From Coprinus comatus (Eukaryota; Basidiomycota; Agaricomycetes; Agaricales; Agaricaceae): 64,000 bases of DNA. The notes under the pieces were generated by a model. It searched no databases. It was not told the DNA's origin and was given only the letters and a program-made list of their open reading frames with translations. Location of the stretch: NCBI GenBank assembly GCA_034638255.1, contig JAWPGT010000098.1, forward strand, positions 1-64,000, written 5' to 3'. This document shows, one piece after another, positions 35,173 to 47,732 of the stretch. The position numbers and the translations under genes were made by a program. Position 1 is the first letter of the stretch, and every line of letters begins with the position of its first letter.

Positions 35173-35375
35173 GGGGTTGACAGTTTGTCCCAGAATGCAT
35201 TACATATTACTAAGTACTACTTATGGCTCAGGGGTGTTATATCTTCACAAATAGATAAGTATGATACACGAAAACCACCACAATACTATCTCAGCACCCT
35301 AACAATAAAGAGAGAGAAACATAAAAGAAAGAATACTACGAAAATAAATATACTACAGTCCCACTTCTGCTTTTC

Positions 35376-37277
35376 TCATTTTCCATTCTCACGTACATCC
35401 CTTCTACCGTCATTTGTAGGGTATAAATACGGATGTGCTGAATGGACCATCGGAGTTGATTTATGTGAATTTTCCACCGGTCGTGGACGATAATAACTAG
35501 CGCGTTGTGGATCCTGTTGAGCAGTTGAAGCACTGATTACGGGTGAGGGGGTGGTGATAGCCATATTAGGTATTGGCCAAGCCAAGGTGGACGATGTACT
35601 TGCTGACTGAGTCGTAGTATTAGGGGTAGGATTGGTCAGGCCTTTTGAGGATGTCGGTCGTTGCTGACTTTGTAGCGCGGGCGATGCAGCGGGCGTAGTG
35701 GCAGGTTGACTTTGAGCTGGCGAAGCTGTATTAGTTGGTGCGGCTGCTACTAGATTATTAGCCGGCAACGATGCTGTAGTCGCTGCAGTTGTATTTGTCG
35801 AGGTAGTTACTTCAGGACTCTGACTGGCTGTCTCCGTATCTTCACGTCGCCGCTTCGGTGGTCTACCAGAGCTTTCCTTGAGACCCAGCGAGGTGGCCTT
35901 GATCAAAATTTGATGCCTGATATGACCATTTAATTAATACATTCTTAATTGTGTTGAATACTTTTCAATTACCTGGTCCGGGTATTTCCCCATGTATGCA
36001 CGACCCAATCCCATTCTATATCTCCACTCGTCCCAACAGCTTTACTTTCCTCCGCTAGCTTTTTTAGGCGTTCCGTCTCTTCGTCAGACCAAGCGCCTAC
36101 GGTACTTGCCGCCGTTGAAGCGGATATAGACGCTGTTGATACAACTGGGGCTGGGGCAGAAGGGGCAGATGATGTAGTTTGCTGCGGCTGGACTGGGGGT
36201 ACCGGAGGAGCATAGTATGTCCCAGGATAATATTGGTGGTAGTACGGAGTCGTTGGGTATTGGCCAGGTGTATACATGGGATATGTAGCATGGGTGTATG
36301 TGGCTGGTTGGGCTGTTAGGGGTACGACAAAGGATTGAGGATTGGTGATAATATTTGCACTAGAAGTGGGTTTGTTTGGCGAAACGGTGGCAGGCGATGG
36401 CATTGACACGGATGTAGGTGCGGGGTAATATGAGGGAACAGTACTGAAAATTGGAGGTGGTGGCTGTGAGACTAATTGTGACGGGTTTGCCAACTGCCCA
36501 GTGTTAGTAGTATACGTGAAAAGAATGTGTTGAACGTACAAGTGTGTCACAAATACGCTTTGCTTCCGACAACATGTTTAAAGGGTCGACCTTGGGGCCA
36601 GGGCCCATATGGTAACATTGGCCAACTACTACTGGAGGTGTTGCCTTCTGTACTCATAATTGTTTCGAAAATGAAAGCTAACAAGAATAAAAAGAACGAA
36701 CCACTAGTTCCTCGGCTGCTCCGTAGAATTCAGCACAGAGATTGAGAACACGCCACTGAAATTCATAGTATTGTTGGTTTTGGGGATTGATATCGGAGAG
36801 ATGCGGTGGGCCAGAAGTAGTTTGCAAAGAGGGGCCTTGGTAATGGAAACTATCTGGGCGTAAAGTCCCAACACGGGGTTTTCTATTTTTAGAACCGCGA
36901 GGTCTACCTGGTTTACGCTTCCTTTCGGGCTCTTGGGTGTCCCGACCAGTTTGTGAGGAGCCTTGTGGATTGGTCCTTGAATTATCAGCAAAACACCAAA
37001 GCCCATTAATTAAATCTCACAACAAGGGTGGAGACAAAAGGACATACTTCCGGCCTGGCGACTGAACATCCGGTTCTGTATGATTCAGCTGCTCCTCGAC
37101 GATGACCTCGTCCTCTTCATCTGCCTCTTCCTCCTCCTCCTCTTCTTCTTGTTCGTTTGTGGGACGGATGGGAGCTGCAGGCTTTAACTGGTACATGTTT
37201 GTAAATGTTGGCTGCGGCTGAGGAACTGGGGGATGCAATGCATGCGACAATGGTTGATAGTGTTGTGGATTATCCAT
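35376..37277 (-). CDS. AT-hook and Myb/SANT-like nuclear protein
   Basis: Five exons (37048-37277, 36705-36975, 36540-36647, 35973-36493, 35376-35916) give 556 residues from MDNPQHYQPL. There is an acidic run (EEEEEEEEADEEDEVIVEE, about 40-60), an AT-hook (KRKPGRPRGSKNRKPR, about 95-112) for the minor groove of A+T-rich DNA, a Tyr/Pro/Gln-rich middle (TPGQYPTTPYYHQYYPG), and a Myb/SANT-like helix bundle (GAWSDEETERLKKLAEES, WDWVVHTWGNTRTRHQILIKATSLGLKES) near 325-395, followed by PPKRRRED as a likely nuclear signal. The tail is Ser/Thr/Ala/Gln-rich. This fits a chromatin-bound transcription regulator; the target genes are unknown. Confidence 0.85.
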
Positions 37278-37896
37278 GGGGTCTATATCTGACGGTGATA
37301 AATCGAATACTTTAAGCCATGGATACAAAAATAAGCCAAAGAGGACTAACCAAGCGGACGTTGGGGCGAGCAATGACTGCAATAGATCGCGTTGGCCTGG
37401 ATGATAAGGACGGTGAATGATGAGGCTTCATAGTTGAATTTGACGCCACCAGTATTCAACCAAGTTGGGGGGAGAAGGTTTGGAAGAAGAGTTACCTGAT
37501 TGACAACTTATTGTGTATGTATACCCTGATAAATCTTTTATTATTGTATGGAAATAAAATTGACATATCAAAATTGACTCACTGATCACCAGGCGTCCCT
37601 CTGGGCTTGAGCTCGTTTGAGCGGCAAGTAGGATATATCTGCGGGTAAAGAAATAATATTTGAACCGGATAGGACTGGGCTGGGATGTTCAGCAAGTATC
37701 CGTTGAGCGATGCGACCAACGAGCCCCCGATCAACGAGCTACATTTTGTCACGTCACGCTCACTGTTGTTTAGACTTGTTGTCGTCATACCCCACCGTCG
37801 ATACCTGTCTCCATCTCCATCTGAGAGACTGAGACTGTGACCCACCCAGAAGTCACATCTTTAAGAACCCGGCTGTCGTTGGCTTTCCAATGATTA
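37278..37896. other. Divergent intergenic region, 0.6 kb
   Basis: This lies between the starts of the AT-hook/Myb gene (minus) and the DUF1295 gene (plus). No conserved element was recognised. A plus-strand intron-like segment with GTATGT is seen near 37515, which may belong to a 5' UTR. Confidence 0.4.
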
Positions 37897-39075
37897 ATGT
37901 CTGTTTTCTCCCGCCTCGTCCCCACAGTTACCAGCGCTTATGCTCTCCAAGCATGTAGGGTCCTCTTATAGTATGCACCCTGCAGATCACCTACTAAGGA
38001 CACTCGCAGTATTCGCACTCATATTCGTCCCTCAACAAAATGACAAGTACTATGACCTCAGTGGGGCTATTGGCTGGCTGTCGACCACTTTTCTCTCTTT
38101 GTACTACCCTGCTTTGAGGAATAAATTCATCCATGGTGCTCCTGGGCCTCTTCCCCCACTTTCGTCGTTCGCCCCAAGGCAACTCCTTCTCAGTGCTGCC
38201 GTTGGTATCTGGAGTTTGCGCCTTGGGAGCTTTCTTGCTGTGGTGAGGCACTTTCTTTATCATATAAATCTCACCTGACATCCTTGAAAGCGCGCAATCA
38301 AAAGCGGAGGCGACTCTCGTTTTGACAAGATCAAGAAGGAACCTGCAAAGTTTTCCATATATTGGTTCGCACAAGGTAATCAGGCGAAGAAGCTTAATGA
38401 TAACAACTAACAGTGAGCTAGCGACCTGGGTAACTCTTGTCGGCTTGCCTGTCTGGTTTGTCAATACCCTTCCCGCTGGATTGAACCCTGCTCTTGGACC
38501 CCGTGATTATGCTGCAATTGCATTATACCTCAGCTCACTTGCCGTGGAATCCATTGCTGATCGCCAAAAGACAGTTTGGCGTAAGGCTAGGGAAGAGAAG
38601 AGACATGAAGAGTCTTTCATTTCCTCTGGTCTTTGGAGTCTCAGCCGACACCCGAAGTAGGACATTGACATTTTAGTGGTTTATGGTCGAATATCGCTGA
38701 TGGGTTTCCCCCAAGTTATGTAGGGGAAGTCGGCATTTGGACCGGAATATATGCATTATCGACAACTTCTCTTCAAGTCCCCTACTTCCCTGCCGTTACA
38801 GTCGGCCTTGCGGCGATTAGTCCACTCTTCACTTGGTATTTACTGCGGAAGGTGATTGAGACATTCATCCACATATCGAAACAACGTTTAAAATGCCACT
38901 TCAGGTGTCGGGTGTACCACCCCTTGAAAGGTTGGGCGACAAAAAGTTTTCCAGTGATCCCAAATGGCAGGAATATAAAAGGTATAAAAACACTTCGTCT
39001 AGAGGATCAAGTCTGATGTACATTATGACTTTCAGGACGGTCCCTATCTTCTGGCCTCTAGGATCTGTAGTTTGA
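37897..39075 (+). CDS. DUF1295 (steroid 5-alpha-reductase-like) membrane protein
   Basis: Seven exons (37897-37954, 38010-38242, 38291-38375, 38422-38656, 38716-38851, 38905-38981, 39036-39075) give 287 residues. The ATG at 37897 is chosen because it is spliced into ALFALIFVPQQNDKYYD; starting at 37940 would read through the first intron. Several hydrophobic helices and the family motifs are visible: [94 protein letters not shown]. The RHPNYVGE block is shared with isoprenylcysteine methyltransferases and 5-alpha reductases and probably binds a nucleotide cofactor. The substrate is unknown; an ER-membrane lipid or steroid reductase-like role is inferred. Confidence 0.88.
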
Positions 39076-39185
39076 AGGTTGCATCGTCCTCTGTCACATA
39101 TCACAACTTCATATTGAACATTATACAAATCCAATCTCGGAAATAACACATAATCAATCACAGGAAGTCATTCTTGTAACACGCC

Positions 39186-39892
39186 TCAGAACCCTAATGC
39201 AACAAGAGTCTCGGGCCAAGATCCCTGGGCAACTAAGAACTGTTGGGCGTCGAGCATCCTAAAAGTGGATCAACAAGCTGTCGTGTATATATGTACATTC
39301 ACTCGAGACTTACAAGATGCGGATGAAATCTATACCGCTAGGTAAGGTTGTGTTGAAGGCCATGGTGGCACCAGCGACAGCAGGGTCCAACTGGGAGACC
39401 ATGGCGTTAAAATTTGGGACGGTTCCTTGATCTTGCAACCCAGAAAAACCTGTGGCGACCAACCTGAAACAACCGTGAACAGTTAATACTCTATGATGGG
39501 TCGACACCTACTGTAATGCCTCGCCGAAAACACGGCTGAGTTCGACGTCGGTAGGCTGAACCGTGGTAGAACCACTGCTGACTGGAATTGCCTGCAAATC
39601 GGAAGCGGCTGTGCTATACACAGTAATCATCTCTTGGACTTGTCTGCCAATGGTGCCATCGTTCGCAGTTTGATTGGCCTGCATCGTTACTAAAGTAGGT
39701 TTAGATCCTCTTTGCACACAACTCTAGTTTCTCCCCCTTACCGACATCAACGATGCTGTGGTGCACTGCGATCGACAACTCATCAAGGACTGCAGCAATT
39801 TGTCCGTTCGTGTTTGTAGCTTGTCGGGCATTGAGTGGGTTAGCAATGGCGAGGGCGGCAGTAGCCAAGATCGCTGCAATTCGGAAGAACAT
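39186..39892 (-). CDS. Small secreted protein, HsbA-like
   Basis: Four exons (39742-39892, 39512-39689, 39314-39463, 39186-39258) give 183 residues. The start MFFRIAAILATAALAIANP is a typical signal peptide with cleavage near residue 18. The mature part is helical, with no Cys, and rich in Ala, Val, Thr and Gln; recurring hydrophobic heptads and segments such as VPNFNAMVSQLDPAVAGAT and LMLDAQQFLVAQG recall hydrophobic-surface-binding protein A (HsbA) relatives. The resemblance is weak, so the family name is tentative. The last exon was chosen over a stop at 39310-39312 because splicing there (TT|GTAAGT) extends the frame with a plausible helix. Likely extracellular or wall-bound. Confidence 0.7.
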
Positions 39893-41890
39893 CTTGAGAG
39901 TAACGGGCTTTCTCAATCAGGGTGTAAACGGTCAATCCAAGGCCGACTTGAGTTTTATATGGATGGTCAGGTATTCCCATACACACGAAATGAAACACGT
40001 CTCTGAGTAGCGCTCTCAACGGTAACAAACGACTCATACTGTTACCCAATGAGGCTCAAGGTCATTACAGAGCTGGGTACGCAATACATCTCAAAGCTAT
40101 TTTAATAACTGGGGCAACATGTCTTAACACAGTCGTGACAAATCACACACTCTTGGAGCCTGTAACTGAAACTACTTATTGGCCAAGGTGGGAATCACTA
40201 AATATTTGACCGGGACAAATGATAGTTTTGCAGTTTTATGATGCTGCGGGTGCGAGTATTTCCCACATTCTATATTCAACTCCCACCAATGTGGCTAAGT
40301 AAAGGGGTGTCTTCACACACTCCAACGCAGAATGACAGGAAGTCGGATATATCAGCATCTCTACTGGTAGACCCCGTTTGCATAGCCTGTGCGGACGTAC
40401 ACCCCGTTTGAAATTCTAGCACAGGGAGTGGTACACTAGCTATGCCCAGTTTGACTCCTAAGGATATAAGAGAAACCCAGCATTGTTAAAACTCTGTTTT
40501 TTCACACGCATGGATTGATACAAATGGTTGGTGGAGTGAATCTCCAAATGGATGCTAAAAGTTGATTGGACTAGTCTACAACGGGTGAGTGGAGGTAAGG
40601 CAGCGTAACGAACTCCGAAAGGAAACGAATTGGAATACTGCGAGAAACTGAATTTTACTTAGCATTGAACGAACCACATTCAACAACTTTTTTCTACTTC
40701 TACTACTGTTTCTATTTCAAGCTGATTTCAAGGCAAGCCGTATACTGTATTGGCTGTATTTATATTCTGGTACGTTATTGTATATGTAGCCAAAGAAACA
40801 AAAAGGTGAAAGTCCGATGTGGTCAATTTTTACCACTTATCTGTGTTCCTTGATCACCGCACCATTGATCTAACTAACCACACGATTCAACCGCATTTAT
40901 AGGATGCATTATATACATCACATAATAATGAAGTACATACCATCAGATCTCAGCCTCCATCGTCAAGAAGTCTAGTATATGGTCCGTGGAACTTTGATTC
41001 TTGGGGATATTTCTTAGATATATAAATGGTTCGTGTACATAATAATTTCCAAGAATTTGACTCGAGTACGACTCTAAGTGGGTTGATGAGGACTGCATAT
41101 ACTTCGGCAAGTATGGGTTCATATATAATGTAAAGACACGGGTACTGCATTATAAATAAACGGTAAGGCCGTGACGGACTACATCCACCTTTATCTCACG
41201 GTATAACACTTTTTTTATATGATGATTTTAGGCGTTTTTGGCCTTGGTTTATTACGCTTGGGTTGCATGAAGATAATAATACCTTGATTCTTGAATATTT
41301 TGAATCTTGATCGAAGGTCAGTGGGGCACTAACAAAAAAAGACAAAAGACAACAAGTCCAGGCTCAGGCCTCGAGCACGGAGTACGATAAAATAAAGTGA
41401 GCACAAAAAAACACGCCATTCAGAAGCCGGGGCTTCGTGTTGAGTATGTATGTGTGGATACACTAATGATTGCTGAGAAACTCTTGAACTCGAGTGATGA
41501 CTATTTGAAAGAAAAAGTGGTAGAATCATCAGAGAATTATTTATGAGTAATATTATCGATCTGCTCTGAATATACTTGTTGCTAATCGTTGTTGCAGATT
41601 GATTCTGGTTCTTTTACCAACACTCTAGAAGCAAGGTCTAGTCCCCCAGGACATTCCATTTGTTGAGAATATATCTGCACTAGGTGCGTCGTACGTTTTG
41701 AGGAGTTGCCCAGACCACTGATCGTGAGTTATCTGATAATGGAATGATTAGTCAGCAGTGTTGGGAAAATATTATGAGTGGTTCACGTGCAGAAAAAGTG
41801 GCCTGATTGTATATGTGAAAAAGCACATAAAAGAAAAACGGATTTAGCAGACACATTAAGCCACTTCGTTTCGCCTTCAAACACTAAGTC
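39893..41890. other. Intergenic stretch, 2.0 kb
   Basis: No gene was recognised on either strand; the frames are short and lack motifs. It holds the upstream region of the secreted-protein gene and of ERG3. The segment 40313-40450 has a short near-repeat (ACCCCGTTTG at 40372 and 40401). Confidence 0.5.
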
Positions 41891-43101
41891 ATGGATTGGG
41901 CACTCGACATCTGCGACGAATACTTTCTAGACAAGGTCTGGGCAAACATTCTCCCACTCTCAGCCTTCACACCTTCCCCAGAGTTTGTAGACTCACTTAA
42001 TGCTACCTTCCCCATCGTCGCCTCCACATCAAAATGGGCACAGATTATCACACGACTACCACACCCTCCCATTACTGCTGAACGTCTCTCAACACTCTCC
42101 TCTGTGAACATATCACAAGTATCTGCATGGCCTCGTGACTACATTCCCCGGCAGCTGTCCTCTTTAATTGTTCTGACACTGATAGGAATTCACATTCTGT
42201 ATTTCCTGTTTGCTGGACTTTCCTACGCGTATATCTTCAACCATGATATGATGCAACATCCTCGTTTCCTCAAAAACCAAGTCAAACTGGAAATTCAATC
42301 TAGTTTGCGAGCTTTCCCAACCATAACACTGTTAACGCTACCATGGTTCCAAGCGGAGGTTATGGGTTACTCGAGGTTGTATGATGGGTTGGACACTTAT
42401 GGCTATACATACCTCATCCTCTCTGTCCCATTGTATGCCGTCTCTTTTACGCTCGAGTTAATGTATGCTCACACGTTTTTAATAGCTTTTTGCTCTTTAC
42501 CGATTACTGTATTTATTGGGTCCACCGGTGGTTGCACATTCCCGTTTTCTACAAAGCCCTACATAAGCCTCATCACAAATGGATCAGTAAGTTGACTCTT
42601 TGAAAAGCAAGTTATGTGGGATTGAACTGATTGGGTTCTGCAGTACCAACCCCCTTTGCTTCTCATGCTTTCCACCCCGTTGACGGTTATTTGCAATCCG
42701 TACCATACCACCTCTTCATTTTCCTATTCCCCCTCCACCGAATGCTTTACTTGGGATTATTTGTGGCTGTAAACTTTTGGAGTATTTTCGTACGTGCCAC
42801 ATTATGATTTCTGGCATGATCTGTCGTTTCTTACCTTTGATTGGTAGATCCACGATTCAGATATGGTTACGGGTCATCCTTTGGAAAATGTGATCAATGG
42901 ACCTGCTCACCATACACTGCATCATATCTACTTTACATGCAATTACGGCCAGGTATGTAACGTTGTATTTTTATTACCCTCACTTGACTAATCACTTTTT
43001 TACAGTATTTCACATGGGCTGATCGTGTCGGGCAGTCTTACCGTCATCCTGAAGCGGCACTTGACCCTCTGCTGGAGGTTCAAGGTAAAAAAGCAGAGTG
43101 A
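41891..43101 (+). CDS. ERG3: Sterol C-5 desaturase (lathosterol oxidase)
   Basis: Exons 41891-42432, 42486-42586, 42644-42789, 42848-42952 and 43006-43101 give 329 residues. The enzyme puts the C5-C6 double bond into episterol-type sterols late in ergosterol synthesis, in the ER membrane, using cytochrome b5 and two iron ions. The three His boxes are seen: HRWLH in [19 protein letters not shown] in [10 protein letters not shown], and HTLHH in [12 protein letters not shown], plus [15 protein letters not shown]. Membrane helices lie around residues 95-120, 140-160 and 170-200. The end is chosen by reading through CAAGGTAAAAAAGCAGAGTGA, which gives the C-terminus GKKAE, a dilysine ER-retrieval signal of the KKxx type. 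Splicing at that GTAAAA to 43259 would instead give a 38-residue tail ending at 43371. Confidence 0.92.
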
Positions 43102-43456
43102 TTTTCTGAATGGAATGCTATTTATTTTTATATTTTGTGGTGGTTTTATGCATGATACGATTATTATTCTGTCGATTAATTATGTTTCCGACATAAATAT
43201 TTTGCGCTTTGTCTTATTAGATCAAATTTTTCAACTGAATGCGTGATGTCATTGGTAGTATACCAGGAGAGATCTTATCACAGGTTTGTAAATGAAAGAG
43301 ATCCAGGAACAGATGATGTGAGTTGGACGGAAAGAGGAGACTATAAGGAGGAGTGCTACCAGATAAGGTAGGGTGTGGTCAGATGATTATAAGTAATATT
43401 CATATACCATCGCGTACTCTTCCATTTCGCACGCTAAACTTGCTTTTCTTTGAACC

Positions 43457-45683
43457 ATGACCTCCCTTCTGCCCACAGTGGCCGCTGCGGTTGTAAGTCC
43501 CCGCCAAAGCGTTGTGTACTGTGATGTGGAGCTCAACATGATGTAGGTCGTCCATCAGATATTCAAGAGGGACGAATCCACACAGCTGGCCTCTCTAGTC
43601 ACGCGTCTTCTTGGTGTCCCTCTGGCAATCTTCGCACTTGGTTATAACACCCCTGACCCTTCCTCCTACCCTTTTCGCATATTTTTCACTTTTTATACAT
43701 CCCTCATCCTTTCAGTCGTTCTCTATCGGCTCTCTCCCTGGCATCCTCTTGCTAGACATCCAGGTCCAATCCTCTGCAAAGTCTCAAAGCTCTATTGGGC
43801 AATTATCACACATTCTGGGCAACAGCACAAACTACTTGCTTCTTTACACGAACATTATGGAGACATAGTTCGCATAGGTGACGTTTTTTCTCTCTCTCTC
43901 TCTTTCATTGTATCTCAGCCCTCACACATTTCTAGGTCCTAATGAGGTTTCCATCTCCGATCCATCGGCTATTGAACCACTTATGGGCCCCTCTGGCCTC
44001 CCCAAAGGACAATGTTCGTGCATTTCTTATTCCTGTTATTCGTCTTGTTGATTCTTTTTTTAGTCTGGGAGGGTAGAGTACCTCCATCTGCACCAGTCCG
44101 GAGTCTAGTAGGTATCCGTGACAAGAAAGAACATACCCGGCGCCGAAAAGCTTGGACCCGTGCTTTAACCCGTACCTCCATCAAATATTATGAATCTTTC
44201 TTGATCAATAGAACCACTCAACTAGCCGACGCGCTTGCTGAACATACTTTGCAAGTGATCGATATAGATAAATGGATAGGCTATTTTGCGTGGGTTTTTT
44301 TTTTCTTTTTTATTAAATGACGTCTCACCCCTAACAAATATTTTTCTTCGAACAGGTTTGATGTGATGAGTGATTTAGTGTAAGGCTTCTTTAATTTTCC
44401 CCGCATGTCACACTCACATATCGGTTTCCATTTTGATTCTGTAATGTAGATTTGGAGATGGTCCCGAAATGATGAAGAATGGAGATAAGGACAACCTTTG
44501 GCATTTACTTGCAGGATCACAGAGGTGTGTTTTCTTGCATCTATTAATATGTTTAATTTATGTATATTTTTAGCACTCTCTTCTTCTTTGGATTGGTTCC
44601 ATGGTTTGGAAAGCTGATGTTCCGAGCATCATATTTCCTTCCCATTTTACCATTGGGATTTAAACAATACCGGGATTATGCAGTTGGTCGTGCTATGAAG
44701 CGCAGGAAGCAAGGCTCACCTCATAAAGACTTGTTCTATCACCTTGTAAGTTATCCGCATCTATTAGCAGATCTAGAAAGGACTCAACTTTTGCAGATTG
44801 ACGAGGACAGCACCATGGAGACTAAACCAACAGATGCTGAAGTATTCAGTGATAGTAAGTACTATATGTAATTGACCTATATTATTTGATCTTATTCATA
44901 ACGATGCGAATAGGTTCTCTAGCCATCATTGCAGGAGCGGATACAACATCAAATGCTCTCACAAGTATTCTAAGCTTCCTCTGTGAATACCCTAAAGTGT
45001 ATGGAAGACTTCAAAAAGAAATCGATAATTTGAGTGAAGAAGATATGTATGATACACAGAAGCAATCTCAACTACATTACCTAAATGCTGTCATGTAAGT
45101 TGTCTTGTCCGAGAGAATGGATAGCCACTAACATAAAGATGTAGAAGTGAATCCCTTCGTCTTTGTTCTCCAGTCCTTAGTGGATCTCAAAGAGAAGTCC
45201 CCCGTGGTAGTGGCGTTGCTCTAATTGGATCGTAGTGTGTTTTTCCTCTATACATGCCAACATACAAAAGAACTCACATATTCTCTATCGCCCAGTCCTC
45301 TACCAGAAGGCACCGCCGCTTCAATAGCATTCAACCTAATTCACAAAGACTCTCGAAGTTTCTCTCCTTACCCAGAATCTTTCCTTCCAGAACGTTGGCT
45401 TTCAGAAGAAGAAAGAGAACAACTAGAACCAACCATTTTCAATGATAAATCAACATATCGACATGATTTGAACGCGTTTCTCGCTTTCTCTTATGGTCCT
45501 GCTGGGTGTATTGGGAAACAACTAGCGTATATCGAGATGCGCTTGGTTTTATGTATACTTTTGAAACGGTTTGATTTCAGATTCGCGCCGGATTATGATG
45601 CAAGAAGATACCTGGAAGGATTCCGTGATTATTATTTGGCTATCAAGGGTGTTTTGCCTTTGATTGTAAGTGTGAGGCGGTAA
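43457..45683 (+). CDS. Cytochrome P450 monooxygenase
   Basis: Eleven exons (43457-43492, 43547-43877, 43936-44013, 44064-44289, 44356-44379, 44450-44524, 44574-44745, 44797-44854, 44914-45094, 45145-45231, 45296-45683) give 551 residues. It has an N-terminal membrane anchor (IFFTFYTSLILSVVLYRL), the HPGP hinge (ARHPGP), the I-helix oxygen-binding motif AGADTTS, the K-helix ESLR (ExxR), PERW, and the haem loop FSYGPAGCIG with Cys at about 494. The usual Arg two residues before the Cys is Ala here. Fungal P450s of this build attach to the ER and hydroxylate lipids, terpenoids or aromatics. The substrate cannot be told. It lies 356 bp downstream of ERG3 in the same direction, but no other biosynthetic genes are adjacent. 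Confidence 0.92.
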
Positions 45684-45961
45684 AGTGAATCTCTTTGTTT
45701 CATCCGGGCTCTTTCGTTTCTCCCTCTTCTTTTTTTACTACTTGTAAAACTATTTGATTTATACTACCGTACTCTTAAGATAACCCGGATAAGAAAGATA
45801 GTAAATACCATGTCGTCATTAATATGTTCAGATCTTCAGAATTCATTCGATTTCTTCAATCAATCAGATACGTTTATGAAAATATGATAGGTAAGAAGCA
45901 CTAAAAATGTGTAGACAAAAGATACAAGAGAGACAGCACTGGTGTGATATAATAAAAAAGA

Positions 45962-47469
45962 CTATTTTCTTGGCCTCTTCCTGACCTCCTCATCTTTACA
46001 AGCATGTAACATCAGTTTATTGACCATACCAGGTGTCATACCAGAGTGACCCTTGGACCAATCATAAGCGACGGCATATGCGAAGATATTACCGTTTCGG
46101 TTGAATGTACTGCATGCAATTGGTCCTGGGGCAGGCTCGAAACCTATAAAGTCCCGCGATTTAGAGAATATCTGGGAAAAAAGGGATTGAAGATGGGAAA
46201 CTTACTCTTCAGACGTGTCCTGGCGTCTTTATCCCAGAAGTGAATTGTGCCATCAGAACCTAGAGATGATGGATATAGCTTTCATCAAGTAATAGAGGTC
46301 ATATCGTCCATACCACAAGTCGAGAATGTTCCATGGACTGGATGGAATGAAATGTCGTTTACAGCATATACCAAAGCTTGGTCTTTAGTAGTTGGACTCG
46401 AGTCACGCCGATGACATTTGAAAGAGAAGTTGTTGCTGCTAAAAAAATAAGGTTAAGATGACTGATGATGATAACTGAGCCTCTTACGAAGGATCTGAAT
46501 CTTCCACATATCTAGACAAATGTTAAGATAAGAACTTCATACTACTATATTAACTCACTGAATAGCAACACGTCCTTCCACACTTCCTACTGCAAATCCA
46601 CTGGTCTGTGAGGCGGTGAAACACGAAACAACGCGTGTTTGCCATTTGAGAGGGGATACAATAGTCTATTTGGGGTCATTTTTTTTAGTTATTTCTTGTA
46701 GGGAAGCGATAGAGAGGGTGACCTGACCTTGTAAGCAGTGCCCGGGTTATTGAGATTGAAAATTTGGATGTGACGTTCAGCAGTTCCAGCAACGAGAACG
46801 GGGTATTGAACATCGAAAGTGTAGCATCGTTCGGGTAATGTTACAGTAGCGACAGGGTTAGGCGTTCTTAGATCCCAGTACTGTGACGCGTGTGAGGAAT
46901 CATGTTAAAAGAGAGAACAGAATACAATGATTAACACACCTTGATAGATTTGTCCCAACTACCTGTCGCCAAAATACCAGCCTGAGGAGCGTCAACCCAT
47001 TTAGCCACCTTAATAGGCGCGTCGTGCTGAGCAACTTGAGTCGCCTGGCCTGTCGTCAAGTCAAACATTCTGCCTGCATTGTCAGCTCCTCCAGAAAATA
47101 CTTTATTTCCTTCCTGTTTAGACATACGTGTTTCAGTAAAGGCTATTAGGAGAAGATGAAGTACTCACCTTGTTCCAACAAACGGACAACACAGGGCCTT
47201 GGTGTTGATACATGGCTTTACCCTGCGTCTGGCCACCTGCACCAACCTCATAAATACGAACCTACGCAATGTCAAATGATATAAAATATACGGACGAATG
47301 CAAAACATACACTGTTGTCCCAGCTGCCAACCGCGAGGTAGTCTGCTTGACTGGAGAAGGCCATAGAAGATATGGAGTCGGTGGGCGGATCAGCAACCTC
47401 GATATCCTTGTCGCCGCTCGTCGAGGTCGTAGGGGCGACGGTATTCGACGCACTGGAGAAAAAGGCCAT
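45962..47469 (-). CDS. RAE1: mRNA export factor Rae1/Gle2
   Basis: Nine exons (47311-47469, 47169-47261, 46940-47113, 46728-46880, 46559-46665, 46488-46511, 46314-46438, 46206-46259, 45962-46143) give 356 residues. Rae1/Gle2 is a seven-bladed WD40 propeller at the nuclear pore that binds the GLEBS motif of Nup98/Nup116 and serves poly(A) RNA export. Seen: [150 protein letters not shown] and GNIFAYAVAYDWSKGH. These are the family's most conserved blocks. It is convergent with the P450 gene and lies 100 bp from a tRNA gene. Confidence 0.95.
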
Positions 47470-47569
47470 GATGGCGGGAGAAGTGGCTCAGCTACAAAGA
47501 TCAGAGGAGCTGTTGGTCGGTTCTGGGGTTTGTTTACCTGTAATACTAACACATAGCGCCCATTAACAT

Positions 47570-47650
47570 GGCTTCGTAGTCTAGAGGTACGATACTTGCT
47601 TTGGGTTCATCTAAGATGCAAGTGGCCCGGGTTCGATTCCCGGCGAAGCC
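47570..47650 (+). tRNA. tRNA-Pro (TGG), with intron
   Basis: The acceptor arms GGCTTCG and CGAAGCC pair fully, and the T arm CCGGG TTCGATT CCCGG is intact. The anticodon stem CTTGC/GCAAG encloses TTTGGG, so the anticodon is TGG (Pro), followed by an intron of about 11 nt (TTCATCTAAGA) after position 37, the canonical place. A T5 terminator-like run lies within 12 bases downstream. Confidence 0.93.
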
Positions 47651-47732
47651 CACTTTGTTTTTTATCATTAATTTATCGTAAACCTTCGGAAAACGGTGCT
47701 ACTCATTAATTTGCACAGAGCCATTACCATGT

